The position numbers and the translations under genes were made by a program. Source: an uncultured Bacteroides sp. (GTDB taxonomy: Bacteria; Bacteroidota; Bacteroidia; Bacteroidales; Bacteroidaceae). From it: 64,000 nt of DNA. This document shows positions 33,100 to 41,796 of the stretch, piece after piece. Positions within the stretch are counted from its first letter, which is position 1, and each line of letters opens with the position of its first letter. The notes beneath the pieces are model-generated. The model searched no databases and had not been told where the DNA came from. It saw only the letters and a list, made by a program, of their open reading frames with translations. Where the stretch lies: assembly GCA_949289265.1 (NCBI GenBank), contig CASENE010000056.1, forward strand, positions 1-64,000, in the 5' to 3' direction.

Positions 33100-34452
33100 A
33101 TGGCAAATGTAATTAAATTGCGAAAAGGCCTTGACATTAACCTGAAAGGGAAACCCGCCCAAGAGTTGCTCAGCGTGAAAGAGCCGGGATTCTACGCCCT
33201 CGTGCCCGACGATTTCACCGGCGTGACTCCCAAGGTAGTGGTGAAAGAACAGGAATATGTGATGGCCGGGGGGCCCTTGTTCATTGATAAGAATCACCCC
33301 GAATTGAAATTTGTTTCGCCAGTCAGCGGCGTTGTCACGAGCGTGGAACGCGGCGCGCGCCGCAAAATCCTGCACATCGTGGTGGAAGCCGCTCAAGAAC
33401 AAGACTACGAAGAGTTCGGCAAAATGACCCCCGCACAAATGAGCGGAGAGCAGGTGAAAGACGCCTTGCTGCGCAGCGGCATGTTCGCCTTCGTCCGCCA
33501 GCGCCCCTACGACGTTATTGCCGACCCGACCGTCCAGCCGAAAGCCATCTTCATCTCGGCATTCGACTCGGCCCCGTCGGCGCCCGATTTCGAGTTTGTC
33601 CTGAAAGGCGAAGAGGCTAACTTCCAGACCGGCCTTGACGCCCTCGCCAAGATAGCGCCGACGTATCTGAGCCTCCACGCCCGCCAAAGCAGCCGGGCCC
33701 TGACGCAGGCCAAGAACGTCACCATCAATATCTTCGACGGCCCGCACCCCTGTGGCAACGTGGGCGTGCAAATCAACCACATCGACCCTATCGTGAAAGG
33801 CGAGACGGCTTGGACCATCGCCCCCGAGGCCGTCATCTTCATCGGCCGCCTGATGAACACCGGTCGCGTGGACATGACCCGTACCGTAGCCCTGACCGGC
33901 AGCGAGGTGACAAAGCCGGCGTACGTCAAACTGAAAGTGGGCGCACTGCTGACTTCCGTCTTCAAAGGCAACGTAACGGCCGGCAAGGACTTGCGCTACA
34001 TCAGCGGTAATGTATTGACGGGCAAACAAGTATCTCCCAACGGCTTCTTGGGCGCCTTCCACACCCAGTTGAGCGTGATTCCCGAAGGAGACGAGATTCA
34101 TGAGATGCTGGGATGGATCAAACCCCGCTTCAACCAGTTCAGCACGAACCATTCTTATTTCTCCTGGCTGATGGGCAAGGGCAAGGAATACGTCATCGAC
34201 GCCCGCGTCAAGGGCGGCGAACGCCACATGATCATGTCCAACGAATACGACCGCGTCTTCCCCATGGACATCTTCCCCGAATACCTGGTAAAAGCCATCA
34301 TCGCAGGCGACATCGACCGTATGGAGGCGCTTGGCATCTACGAAGTGGCGCCCGAAGACTTTGCGCTGTGCGAGTTTGTATGCTCTTCCAAAGTAGAAGT
34401 GCAACGCATCGTGCGCGCCGGGCTTGACATGCTGCGTGCAGAGATGGCCTGA
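33100..34452 (+). CDS. nqrA: Na+-translocating NADH:quinone reductase subunit A
   Basis: This 450-residue cytoplasmic-face subunit of Na+-NQR lies at the head of a complete nqrABCDEF operon. The N-terminal KLRKGLDINLKGKP is the typical NqrA opening. A biotinyl-like fold with PLFIDKNHPELKFVSPVSG follows. NqrA contributes to the ubiquinone/menaquinone-binding region of the complex. The operon couples NADH oxidation to Na+ export, the main ion-motive pump in many Bacteroidetes. The length matches the family. nqrB starts 58 bases downstream. Confidence 0.95.
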   Translation: MANVIKLRKGLDINLKGKPAQELLSVKEPGFYALVPDDFTGVTPKVVVKEQEYVMAGGPLFIDKNHPELKFVSPVSGVVTSVERGARRKILHIVVEAAQEQDYEEFGKMTPAQMSGEQVKDALLRSGMFAFVRQRPYDVIADPTVQPKAIFISAFDSAPSAPDFEFVLKGEEANFQTGLDALAKIAPTYLSLHARQSSRALTQAKNVTINIFDGPHPCGNVGVQINHIDPIVKGETAWTIAPEAVIFIGRLMNTGRVDMTRTVALTGSEVTKPAYVKLKVGALLTSVFKGNVTAGKDLRYISGNVLTGKQVSPNGFLGAFHTQLSVIPEGDEIHEMLGWIKPRFNQFSTNHSYFSWLMGKGKEYVIDARVKGGERHMIMSNEYDRVFPMDIFPEYLVKAIIAGDIDRMEALGIYEVAPEDFALCEFVCSSKVEVQRIVRAGLDMLRAEMA

Positions 34453-34510
34453 CGGCTTCGGCACCTGAGATTGAAACTAATAACAACAAACTCTTAATCA
34501 TTATCGTTGA

Positions 34511-35683
34511 ATGAATGCTTTAAGAAAATATCTGGATAAGATAAAACCCAACTTCGAGGAAGGCGGCAAATACCATGCCTTCCGTTCGGTGTTCGAGGGC
34601 TTTGAAACATTCCTTTTCGTGCCCAACGCCACGTCGAAATCGGGCACGCACATCCATGACTCCATCGACAGCAAACGCATCATGTCGATTGTGGTCATTG
34701 CGTTGATACCTGCGTTGCTGTTTGGCATGTACAACGTGGGCTACCAGCATTATCACGCGGCAGGCATTGCCGGCGGCTTTTGGGAGATGTTCGGCTATGG
34801 TTTCTTGGCCGTCCTGCCCAAAATCATAGTGTCTTACGTAGTGGGCTTGGGCATCGAGTTCGTAGTGGCTCAATGGAAGAAAGAAGAGATTCAGGAAGGC
34901 TTCCTTGTGAGCGGCATCTTGATTCCCATGATTGTCCCTGTAGACTGCCCGCTGTGGATGCTGGCCATTGCCACCGCCTTTTCAGTCATATTCGCCAAGG
35001 AAGTGTTCGGCGGCACAGGCATGAACGTGTTCAATGTGGCTTTGGTGACCCGCGCCTTCCTCTTCTTTGCCTATCCCACCAAGATGTCCGGCGACACCGT
35101 ATGGGTATCCTCGGACAGCATATTCGGATTGGGGCAAAGCGTTGACGGACTGACTGTAGCCACTCCGCTGGGCATCGCCAAGACATCGGCTGCTGCTCCA
35201 GATTTCTCATGGGACATGGTCACGGGACTTATCCCGGGCTCCATCGGCGAGACAAGCGTTATCGCCATTGCCATCGGCGCCATCCTTTTGCTCTGGACGG
35301 GCATCGCCAGCTGGAAGACCATGCTTTCCGTCTTCGTAGGCGGCGCCTTCATGGCATGGATTTTCAACGTAGCCGGTCCCGACACAGCCGTAGCACACAT
35401 GCCTTGGTATGAGCATCTGGTATTGGGCGGCTTCTGTTTCGGCGCAGTCTTCATGGCTACCGACCCGGTCACATCGGCACGTACCGAAACCGGGAAATAC
35501 ATCTACGGCTTCCTGATTGGCGCCATGGCCATTATTATCCGTGTGCTCAACCCCGGTTACCCGGAAGGAATGATGTTGGCCATCTTGTTGATGAACATCT
35601 TTGCCCCGCTCATTGACTACTGCGTGGTGCAGAACAACATCAGCCGACGCGAGAAACGTGCGGCTCTGAAGTCGAACCATTAA
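34511..35683 (+). CDS. nqrB: Na+-translocating NADH:quinone reductase subunit B
   Basis: This 390-residue polytopic membrane subunit has about ten hydrophobic segments. The covalent FMN site is visible as DGLTVATP (Thr218), matching the pattern in which a Thr is linked to FMN by a phosphoester. The N-terminal soluble stretch contains HIHDSIDSKRIMS. NqrB carries FMN and riboflavin and forms part of the Na+ channel. It is 14 bases upstream of nqrC. An apparatus for FMN transfer (ApbE) is needed but is not in the window. Confidence 0.95.
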   Translation: MNALRKYLDKIKPNFEEGGKYHAFRSVFEGFETFLFVPNATSKSGTHIHDSIDSKRIMSIVVIALIPALLFGMYNVGYQHYHAAGIAGGFWEMFGYGFLAVLPKIIVSYVVGLGIEFVVAQWKKEEIQEGFLVSGILIPMIVPVDCPLWMLAIATAFSVIFAKEVFGGTGMNVFNVALVTRAFLFFAYPTKMSGDTVWVSSDSIFGLGQSVDGLTVATPLGIAKTSAAAPDFSWDMVTGLIPGSIGETSVIAIAIGAILLLWTGIASWKTMLSVFVGGAFMAWIFNVAGPDTAVAHMPWYEHLVLGGFCFGAVFMATDPVTSARTETGKYIYGFLIGAMAIIIRVLNPGYPEGMMLAILLMNIFAPLIDYCVVQNNISRREKRAALKSNH

Positions 35684-35697
35684 TATACCGATGGAAA

Positions 35698-36387
35698 ATG
35701 AATACCAACAGTAACAGTTACACTATCATTTATGCTTCGGTAATGGTTATTATCGTAGCATTCCTGCTGGCTTTCGTAAGTTCTTCTTTGAAAGACACGC
35801 AGAACAAGAATGTGGAGATGGATACCAAGAAACAAATCCTCGCCGCATTGAACATCCGAAACGTGAGCAATGTCGAAACTGAATATAATACCTATATCAA
35901 GGCCGACATGCTGATGCAGGAAGACGGCACCTTAAAAGAAAACGACGGCCCGTTTGCCACCTCTTATGAAAAGGAAGTGAAAGCCAATAACCGCTTACAC
36001 GTCTTTGTAGCCGAGGTGGATGGCCAAACCAAGTATGTCTTCCCCGTTTACGGCGTAGGCTTGTGGGGAGCCATCTGGGGCTATGTAGCTCTGAACGATG
36101 ACAAAGATACGGTCTATGGCGTTTACTTCTCTCATGCCAGCGAGACCCCCGGTCTGGGCGCGGAGATTGCCGGTGAACATTTCCAACAAGAATTTCCCGG
36201 CCTGAAAGCCATGCAAGACGGCCAGGTAGTGCTTGACGTTGTGAAGAATGGCAAGGTAGAGAGCCCGGAACATCAGGTGGACGGTATTTCCGGCGGTACC
36301 ATCACTTCTGTAGCCGTAGGCACCATGCTGAAAGGATGCCTGGGCAACTACACCAAATTTTTAACGACTAATGATGCGGAGGATTAA
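35698..36387 (+). CDS. nqrC: Na+-translocating NADH:quinone reductase subunit C
   Basis: This 229-residue subunit has one N-terminal transmembrane helix (about 8-30) and a periplasmic FMN-binding domain. The FMN attachment motif is DGISGGTITS, with Thr201 the predicted acceptor of the ApbE-transferred FMN. GLWGAIWGYVAL and ETPGLGAEI are further NqrC signatures. The start at 35698 (ATGAATACC) gives the expected N-terminus. It is followed 4 bases later by nqrD. Confidence 0.95.
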   Translation: MNTNSNSYTIIYASVMVIIVAFLLAFVSSSLKDTQNKNVEMDTKKQILAALNIRNVSNVETEYNTYIKADMLMQEDGTLKENDGPFATSYEKEVKANNRLHVFVAEVDGQTKYVFPVYGVGLWGAIWGYVALNDDKDTVYGVYFSHASETPGLGAEIAGEHFQQEFPGLKAMQDGQVVLDVVKNGKVESPEHQVDGISGGTITSVAVGTMLKGCLGNYTKFLTTNDAED

Positions 36388-36391
36388 GCAT

Positions 36392-37027
36392 ATGGGACAA
36401 TTGTTTTCTAAGAAGAACAAAGAGGTATTTAGTACCCCGATAAGCATGAACAACCCTGTCACGGTGCAAGTGTTGGGTATCTGTTCGGCCTTGGCTGTGA
36501 CCGCCAAACTGGAACCGGCCATTGTGATGGGACTTTCGGTAACGGTCATCACCGCTTTCTCCAACGTGGTAATCTCCCTGTTGCGCAAGACCATCCCCAA
36601 CCGCATCCGCATCATCGTGCAGTTGGTAGTAGTGGCCGCTCTGGTAACCATTGTCAGCGAAATTCTGAAAGCCTTTGCATACGACGTAAGCGTGCAGCTC
36701 TCGGTATATGTCGGACTGATTATCACGAACTGCATCCTGATGGGACGCCTGGAAGCCTTCGCCATGCAGAACGGCCCGTGGGAATCTTTCTTGGACGGCA
36801 TTGGCAACGGCCTGGGCTACGCCAAGATTCTGGTCATCGTGGCTTTCATCCGCGAATTGCTGGGCTCGGGCACGTTGTTAGGTTTCAATATCCTGAACTA
36901 TGAGCCTATCAAAGAAGCCGGATACGTCAACAACGGACTGATGCTGATGCCTCCCATGGCCCTTATCATCCTGGCATGCCTTATCTGGTATCAGCGTGCA
37001 CGCCACAAAGATTTGCAAGAGAAGTGA
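36392..37027 (+). CDS. nqrD: Na+-translocating NADH:quinone reductase subunit D
   Basis: This 211-residue integral membrane protein has six hydrophobic segments and is homologous to NqrE and RnfE. The start at 36392 (MGQLFSKKNKEVF) was chosen because it gives the usual NqrD length and avoids overlap with nqrC; an in-frame ATG at 36371 would overlap by 17 bases. NqrD and NqrE form an inverted pair that holds an intramembrane 2Fe-2S centre; a candidate Cys lies in VQVLGICSALAV, another in IITNCILMG. A structured 123-base gap follows before nqrE. Confidence 0.93.
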   Translation: MGQLFSKKNKEVFSTPISMNNPVTVQVLGICSALAVTAKLEPAIVMGLSVTVITAFSNVVISLLRKTIPNRIRIIVQLVVVAALVTIVSEILKAFAYDVSVQLSVYVGLIITNCILMGRLEAFAMQNGPWESFLDGIGNGLGYAKILVIVAFIRELLGSGTLLGFNILNYEPIKEAGYVNNGLMLMPPMALIILACLIWYQRARHKDLQEK

Positions 37028-37043
37028 TAACCAAGATTGATTG

Positions 37044-37121
37044 GCAGACGAAAAAGACAGGCCTGCAAGACGGCAAAAGCCGACGCTACCTGTAGCCCAA
37101 AGACCTGTCAGCCCCGTCTGC
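37044..37121 (+). ncRNA. Predicted structured intercistronic RNA between nqrD and nqrE
   Basis: The gap is unusually long for this otherwise tight operon (123 bases). It can form nested stems: GCAGACG (37044-37050) with CGTCTGC (37115-37121), then GACAGG (37056-37061) with CCTGTC (37104-37109), and an inner CGGC-AAAA-GCCG hairpin (37071-37082). No U-tract follows, so it is not a simple terminator. It may tune expression or processing between nqrABCD and nqrEF. The pairing was read by eye. Confidence 0.5.
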
Positions 37122-37150
37122 TAAAACTTAATTAATTTAGAAGAAAAGAT

Positions 37151-37777
37151 ATGGAAGATTTCTTTAGCTTACTCATCCGGTCCATCTTTGTGGACAATAT
37201 GATATTCGCCTTCTTCCTGGGCATGTGTTCCTACCTGGCCGTTTCGAAGAACGTGAAAACCGCCGTGGGCCTGGGCATTGCCGTCACGTTTGTGCTGGTG
37301 GTGACGCTTCCGGTCAACTACCTGCTGCAAACGCGGGTGCTGGGCCCCGATGCCATCATCGAAGGCGTAGACCTCAGTTTCTTAAGTTTCATCCTTTTCA
37401 TTGCCATCATTGCCGGCATCACCCAGTTGGTAGAAATGGCCGTAGAACGCTTCAGCCCCTCGCTGTATGCTTCGCTGGGCATCTTCCTGCCGCTGATTGC
37501 CGTCAACTGTGCCATCATGGGCGCCTCCCTCTTCATGCAGCAACGCATCAACCTGAACATGAGCGACCCGAAATACATCGGCAACATATCAGACGCCATT
37601 TCGTATGCCTTGGGCTCCGGCCTGGGCTGGATGCTGGCCATCGTGGGACTGGCTGCCGTGCGTGAGAAGATGGCCTACAGCAACGTGCCGGCGCCGCTGC
37701 GCGGATTGGGCATCACGTTCATCACGGTAGGGCTGATGGCCATGGCATTCATGTGTTTCTCCGGTTTGAACATCTAA
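37151..37777 (+). CDS. nqrE: Na+-translocating NADH:quinone reductase subunit E
   Basis: This 208-residue integral membrane protein has six hydrophobic segments. Cys-containing helices [11 protein letters not shown] and [12 protein letters not shown] match the NqrE/NqrD pattern that ligates the intramembrane 2Fe-2S cluster. It begins [24 protein letters not shown], the usual NqrE start. It lies 19 bases upstream of nqrF and 123 bases after nqrD. Confidence 0.95.
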   Translation: MEDFFSLLIRSIFVDNMIFAFFLGMCSYLAVSKNVKTAVGLGIAVTFVLVVTLPVNYLLQTRVLGPDAIIEGVDLSFLSFILFIAIIAGITQLVEMAVERFSPSLYASLGIFLPLIAVNCAIMGASLFMQQRINLNMSDPKYIGNISDAISYALGSGLGWMLAIVGLAAVREKMAYSNVPAPLRGLGITFITVGLMAMAFMCFSGLNI

Positions 37778-37796
37778 TGAAGAAAAGAATAAGACT

Positions 37797-39068
37797 ATGG
37801 ATATGAATTTAATTTTGGCGAGCGTAGGCGTATTCCTCGTGGTGGTGCTGCTGCTCGTAGTCATCCTGCTGGTGGCCAAGCGGTTCTTGGTACCGTCAGG
37901 GAACGTGAAAATAACCATCAATGGCGACAAAGTGCTGGAAGTGGCATCCGGTTCCACGCTGCTCAACACGCTGGCCGTAAACGGCGTATTCCTCTCGTCG
38001 GCTTGCGGCGGCAAAGGCTCGTGCGGACAGTGCAAATGCCAGGTGCTGGCCGGAGGCGGCGAAATACTGCCGAGCGAGACTCCCCACTTCAGCCGCAAAC
38101 AGATTCAAGACCACTGGCGTCTGGGCTGCCAGGTGAAGGTGAAGAACGACATGGAAATCAAGGTTTCCGAAAGTGTGCTGGGCGTCAAGGAGTGGCAATG
38201 CGAGGTAATCTCGAACAAGAATGTGGCCACCTTCATCAAAGAATTCATCGTGGCCCTGCCTCCCGGCGAGCACATGGACTTCATCCCCGGCTCGTACGCG
38301 CAGATCAAGATTCCCAAATACTCCATGGATTATGACAAGGACATCGACAAGAGCATGATTGGAGACGAATACCTGCCGGCCTGGGAGAAGTTCGGGCTCT
38401 TCGGCCTGAAGTGCCGCAACGACGAAGAGACCATACGCGCCTACTCCATGGCCAACTACCCGGCCGAGGGCGACCGCATCATGCTGACCGTCCGCATCGC
38501 CACGCCTCCGTTCAAGCCGAACCCCCAGGTAGGCTTCCAAGACGTGATGCCGGGCATCGCCTCGTCCTACATCTTCACGCTGAAGCCCGGCGACAAGGTG
38601 ACGATGAGCGGCCCCTACGGAGACTTCCACCCCATCTTCGACTCGAAGAAAGAGATGATCTGGATAGGCGGCGGCGCCGGCATGGCACCCCTGCGCGCCC
38701 AAATCATGCACATGTGCAAAACGCTGCACACCACCGACCGCAAGATGTCCTACTTCTACGGCGCGCGCGCCCTCAACGAAGTGTTCTACCTGCAGGACTT
38801 CCTCGAACTGGAAAAGGAATTCCCCAACTTCTCGTTCCACCTGGCGCTGGACCGTCCCGACCCCGCAGCCGACGCGGCGGGCGTCAAATACTATGCAGGC
38901 TTCGTACACCAGGCGCTTTACAATACCTACCTCAAAGACCACGAGGCGCCCGAAGACATCGAATACTACATGTGCGGCCCCGGCCCCATGTCTAAATCGG
39001 TCGAAAAGATGCTGGACGACCTGGGCGTGCCCATGAGCAACCTGATGTTCGACAACTTCGGCGGATAA
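37797..39068 (+). CDS. nqrF: Na+-translocating NADH:quinone reductase subunit F
   Basis: This 423-residue NADH-oxidising subunit has an N-terminal transmembrane helix (about 5-28). A plant-type ferredoxin domain follows, with cluster cysteines Cys70, Cys76, Cys79 and Cys111 (SACGGKGSCGQC, then RLGCQV). The FAD-binding domain contains RAYSMANYP and the NAD-binding domain contains GGGAGMAPLRAQI. The C-terminus MFDNFGG is typical. It passes electrons from NADH through FAD to the 2Fe-2S cluster. It is the last gene of the operon and is followed by a strong terminator. Confidence 0.96.
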   Translation: MDMNLILASVGVFLVVVLLLVVILLVAKRFLVPSGNVKITINGDKVLEVASGSTLLNTLAVNGVFLSSACGGKGSCGQCKCQVLAGGGEILPSETPHFSRKQIQDHWRLGCQVKVKNDMEIKVSESVLGVKEWQCEVISNKNVATFIKEFIVALPPGEHMDFIPGSYAQIKIPKYSMDYDKDIDKSMIGDEYLPAWEKFGLFGLKCRNDEETIRAYSMANYPAEGDRIMLTVRIATPPFKPNPQVGFQDVMPGIASSYIFTLKPGDKVTMSGPYGDFHPIFDSKKEMIWIGGGAGMAPLRAQIMHMCKTLHTTDRKMSYFYGARALNEVFYLQDFLELEKEFPNFSFHLALDRPDPAADAAGVKYYAGFVHQALYNTYLKDHEAPEDIEYYMCGPGPMSKSVEKMLDDLGVPMSNLMFDNFGG

Positions 39069-39094
39069 GCCCGGAGAAATCCACCTTCGCGATA

Positions 39095-39160
39095 ACGCGG
39101 ATTTTGCCAAGAGGAGTCTCGCAGCAGACTCACGCCCTGGCAGAATCCGCGTTTTTCTTT
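39095..39160 (+). terminator. Rho-independent terminator of the nqr operon
   Basis: A 15-bp stem with one G-T pair (ACGCGGATTTTGCCA at 39095-39109, TGGCAGAATCCGCGT at 39138-39152) is followed by a T-rich run (39152-39160). It lies 26 bases past the nqrF stop. Confidence 0.9.
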
Positions 39161-39284
39161 TCACGGCCGGCACCCACTCACCCACCCCTTCCCCCTCCCC
39201 TCCCCGCGCATTCCTTCAGCAATCTTCCGGATTCCCCGCCGGAAAATCTCCCTATCCCAAGGGAAAAACCGGCAATCCCTTAGG

Positions 39285-39380
39285 AAAACTATAAATTTAG
39301 GCTGAATTTATGTAAATCTAGGCTGAATTTACATAAATCTAGGTTGAATTTATATAAATCCAGCCTAAATTTATAGTTTT
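39285..39380. repeat. Tandem dyad array, family 2, copy a (21-bp period)
   Basis: Three 21-bp units start at 39301, 39322 and 39343, each with GAATTTANRTAAATC, a dyad of the form GATTTA-NN-TAAATC. The array is enclosed by inverted ends AAAACTATAAATTTAGGCTG (39285-39304) and their complement (39361-39380). Weaker inverted similarity (AGGGAAAAA...) extends the arms to about 39258 and 39410. Homologues lie at 44836-44932 and 58759-58855. Confidence 0.88.
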
Positions 39381-39536
39381 CGCCTCAGGTTGCGAACTTT
39401 TTCCCTCGGACAGGGAAGTTTTTCCAAGGGAACGCGCGCGATGGGCGCTTGCATCCGGCCGGAAGCGCCGACTCAAAAAACGCCCCCGCCGCTGAATTTT
39501 CTCCCCGTTTTTGATGCTAAGTTCAGCAATATGTCT

Positions 39537-39544
39537 TATATTTG
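39537..39544 (+). promoter_or_regulatory. -7 element (TATATTTG) for the lipoprotein-rsmG genes
   Basis: Exact TAnnTTTG match, 49 bases upstream of the ATG at 39594. A TTTG at 39510-39513 is a possible -33 element with slightly long spacing. Confidence 0.65.
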
Positions 39545-39593
39545 TCTATGACAAAAAATTAAATCATTGTTGTTTTATAAACAAAAGACCGAT

Positions 39594-40442
39594 ATGAAGA
39601 AACAAAATGTCAGCCTGCTTATACTTTCGGTAACGATAGGCATTTTTTTATTTTCATGTGATAACAAAGCGAACAGGGACAGAGGCGCATTGGAGTTCGA
39701 CAGCATCCAAATCAACGAAACCGCGCACCTCTTCGGAGATACGGCCAAACCGGCTTGCAACCTGGTGGTCAACCTCGCCTATGCCAGCCACTCGGACAAC
39801 GCGTCCCTGCAGGACAGCCTCAACCAGTACTTCCTGGCCGCTTGCTTGGGAGATTCCTTCCTGCACATGCCGCCCGCGGAAGCCGTGAAGAAATACAAAG
39901 AGCGCTACGTCAGCGACTACCGCAACGACCTGGAAGAACTCTACCGGAAAGAAGAACAAGAGTTTGGCGATGCCAGCCAGCGCGCCTGGTATTCCTACTA
40001 CAAATACGTGCAGAGCCACATCCAGTATTACCGGAAAGACTTGCTGGTCTACCGGGTGCGCTACGAAGAATACACGGGGGGAGCGCACGGCATCTACATG
40101 ACTTCGTTTCTCAACCTCGACCTCCGCACGCTGACCCCCATCCGCTTGAGCGACCTCTTTGCGGACGACTACAAAGAAGCGCTGACCGACCTGCTGTGGA
40201 ACCAGCTCATGGCGGACAACCACGTGGCTACGCGCCAAGAACTGGAAGACCTGGGCTACGGAAGCACGGGCGACCTGACGCCTAGCGAGAACTTCTACCT
40301 GGGACGCGACGGCATCACCTTCTATTACAACGTCTATGACATCGCGCCCTACGTAATGGGAGCCATAGACATCACGTTGCCTTACGAAATCATGGCGCAC
40401 CTGCTGAAAGACGACGCCAAAATCCTGGATTCTGTCCGCTAA
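39594..40442 (+). CDS. DUF3298/RsiV-like lipoprotein
   Basis: This 282-residue protein has a lipoprotein signal ending LFSC, with Cys22 the likely lipidation site. The soluble part resembles DUF4163/DUF3298 proteins (the RsiV-like fold). The marks are YEEYTGGAHGIYMTSFLNLDL, then LTPIRLSDLF and a C-terminal NVYDIAPYVMGAIDITLPYEIM. Members with this fold in Firmicutes bind lysozyme; here there is no sigma factor nearby, so the role is unknown. The start at 39594 was chosen for the Lys-rich signal start MKKQN. It lies 13 bases before rsmG. Confidence 0.8.
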   Translation: MKKQNVSLLILSVTIGIFLFSCDNKANRDRGALEFDSIQINETAHLFGDTAKPACNLVVNLAYASHSDNASLQDSLNQYFLAACLGDSFLHMPPAEAVKKYKERYVSDYRNDLEELYRKEEQEFGDASQRAWYSYYKYVQSHIQYYRKDLLVYRVRYEEYTGGAHGIYMTSFLNLDLRTLTPIRLSDLFADDYKEALTDLLWNQLMADNHVATRQELEDLGYGSTGDLTPSENFYLGRDGITFYYNVYDIAPYVMGAIDITLPYEIMAHLLKDDAKILDSVR

Positions 40443-40455
40443 ACACAGCCGTAGT

Positions 40456-41100
40456 ATGAACGAGATATTGAATTACTTCCCCGGACTCAGCGAATGCCAA
40501 ATCCGGCAGTTTGAAGCCCTGCAGGACTTGTATGCGGACTGGAACGCCAAAATCAACGTCATCTCCCGCAAGGACATCGGCAACCTTTACGAACACCATG
40601 TCCTCCATTCGCTGGGCATCGCCAAGGTCATCCGCTTCCGCGAAGGCACACGGGTCATGGATTTGGGCACGGGAGGGGGCTTCCCCGGCATCCCGTTGGC
40701 CATTCTGTTCCCCGAAGTGCAGTTCCTCCTGCTGGACAGCATCGGCAAGAAGATAAAAGTGGCCGGCGAAGTGGCGAAAGCCATCGGCCTGCAGAACGTC
40801 AGCCTCCTCCACGCCCGGGCCGAAGAAGAAAAAAGGCTGTTCGACTTCGTGGTAAGCCGGGCTGTCATGCCCCTGGGCGATTTGGTGAAAATCTGCAGGA
40901 AGAACATCTCCACCCGCCAGCAGAACTCCTTGCCCAACGGCATCATCTGCCTGAAAGGCGGAGAAGTGGGCAGCGAAATACAGCCCTTCCGGCACGAAGC
41001 GATGACATGGGAGCTGAAGGATTACTTCACGGAAGAATTTTTCGAGACGAAGAAAGTGGTATACGTACCCATCCATAATAAGCCTAAGCAAGAATCATGA
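40456..41100 (+). CDS. rsmG: 16S rRNA (guanine-527-N7)-methyltransferase
   Basis: This 214-residue SAM-dependent methyltransferase is of the RsmG/GidB family. The SAM site is VMDLGTGGGFPGIP (68-80), followed by FLLLDSIGKKIKV and FDFVVSRAV. It methylates G527 of 16S rRNA at N7; loss gives low-level streptomycin resistance in other bacteria. The stop overlaps the start of the metallo-hydrolase by 4 bases (ATGA), so the two are translationally coupled. Confidence 0.95.
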   Translation: MNEILNYFPGLSECQIRQFEALQDLYADWNAKINVISRKDIGNLYEHHVLHSLGIAKVIRFREGTRVMDLGTGGGFPGIPLAILFPEVQFLLLDSIGKKIKVAGEVAKAIGLQNVSLLHARAEEEKRLFDFVVSRAVMPLGDLVKICRKNISTRQQNSLPNGIICLKGGEVGSEIQPFRHEAMTWELKDYFTEEFFETKKVVYVPIHNKPKQES

Positions 41101-41738
41101 AAATAAAGCGATTTGAATTCAATATGTTCCCGGAGAATTGCTACATTCTTTGGGATGACACGAACGAGGCCGTCATCATCGACCCCGGATGCTTTTACGA
41201 AGAAGAGAAGCAAGCCTTGAAAGATTTCATCCTCAAAGAAGGCTTGAAGGTAAAACACCTGCTGAACACGCACCTGCACCTGGACCACATCTTTGGCAAT
41301 CCGTTCCTGCTGAGGGAGTTCGGTTTAAAAGCCGAAGCCAACCAGGCCGACGAATTTCTGTTGGGAGAAGCGCCCAAGCAAAGCCGCATGTTCGGCTTTC
41401 AGTTGCCGGAGAAGCCGGTGCCGCTGGGCGGATACATACACGATGGAGACCTGATAACCTTCGGCCATTCCCAACTGGAAGCCATCCACGTCCCCGGGCA
41501 CTCGCCGGGCAGCCTGGTGTATTATTCCGCAGCCGACCACTGCGTGTTTTCGGGAGACGTTTTGTTTCAGGGCAGCATCGGGCGGGCCGACCTGGCAGGA
41601 GGGAACTTTGACCAGCTGATAGAGAACATCTGCAGCCGCCTTTTTGTCTTGCCCAACGAGACGGTGGTCTATCCCGGCCACGGCGCTCCTACCACCATCG
41701 GCATCGAGAAAGCGGAAAACCCGTTTTTCCGGATATAA
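41097..41738 (+). CDS. MBL-fold metallo-hydrolase (glyoxalase II-like)
   Basis: This 213-residue protein has the metallo-beta-lactamase fold. The metal motif THLHLDH supplies His59, His61, Asp63 and His64; a further His lies in HVPGHSPGS, an Asp in VFSGDVLF and the last His in YPGHGAPT. The length fits small glyoxalase II-like hydrolases of thioesters, but the substrate is not predictable. It is translated with rsmG and lies 58 bases upstream of gcvP, with which it may share a message. Confidence 0.9.
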   Translation: MKIKRFEFNMFPENCYILWDDTNEAVIIDPGCFYEEEKQALKDFILKEGLKVKHLLNTHLHLDHIFGNPFLLREFGLKAEANQADEFLLGEAPKQSRMFGFQLPEKPVPLGGYIHDGDLITFGHSQLEAIHVPGHSPGSLVYYSAADHCVFSGDVLFQGSIGRADLAGGNFDQLIENICSRLFVLPNETVVYPGHGAPTTIGIEKAENPFFRI

Positions 41739-41796
41739 GGGACCGCCTCCGCCATCGAACGATCATATTCCAATAACCTATATAACATCAATCCTT

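Larger units (their letters stand above)
39069..39593. other. Spacer between nqrF and the DUF3298-type lipoprotein gene
   Basis: This 525-base spacer holds the nqr terminator (39095-39160), the family 2 array with extended arms (about 39255-39412), and the promoter of the next gene (39537-39544). No other gene was seen. Confidence 0.7.

Noticed and set aside
36371-36391. Longer nqrD start at 36371
   Set aside because: It would overlap nqrC by 17 bases and add seven residues not typical of NqrD. The ATG at 36392 fits better.
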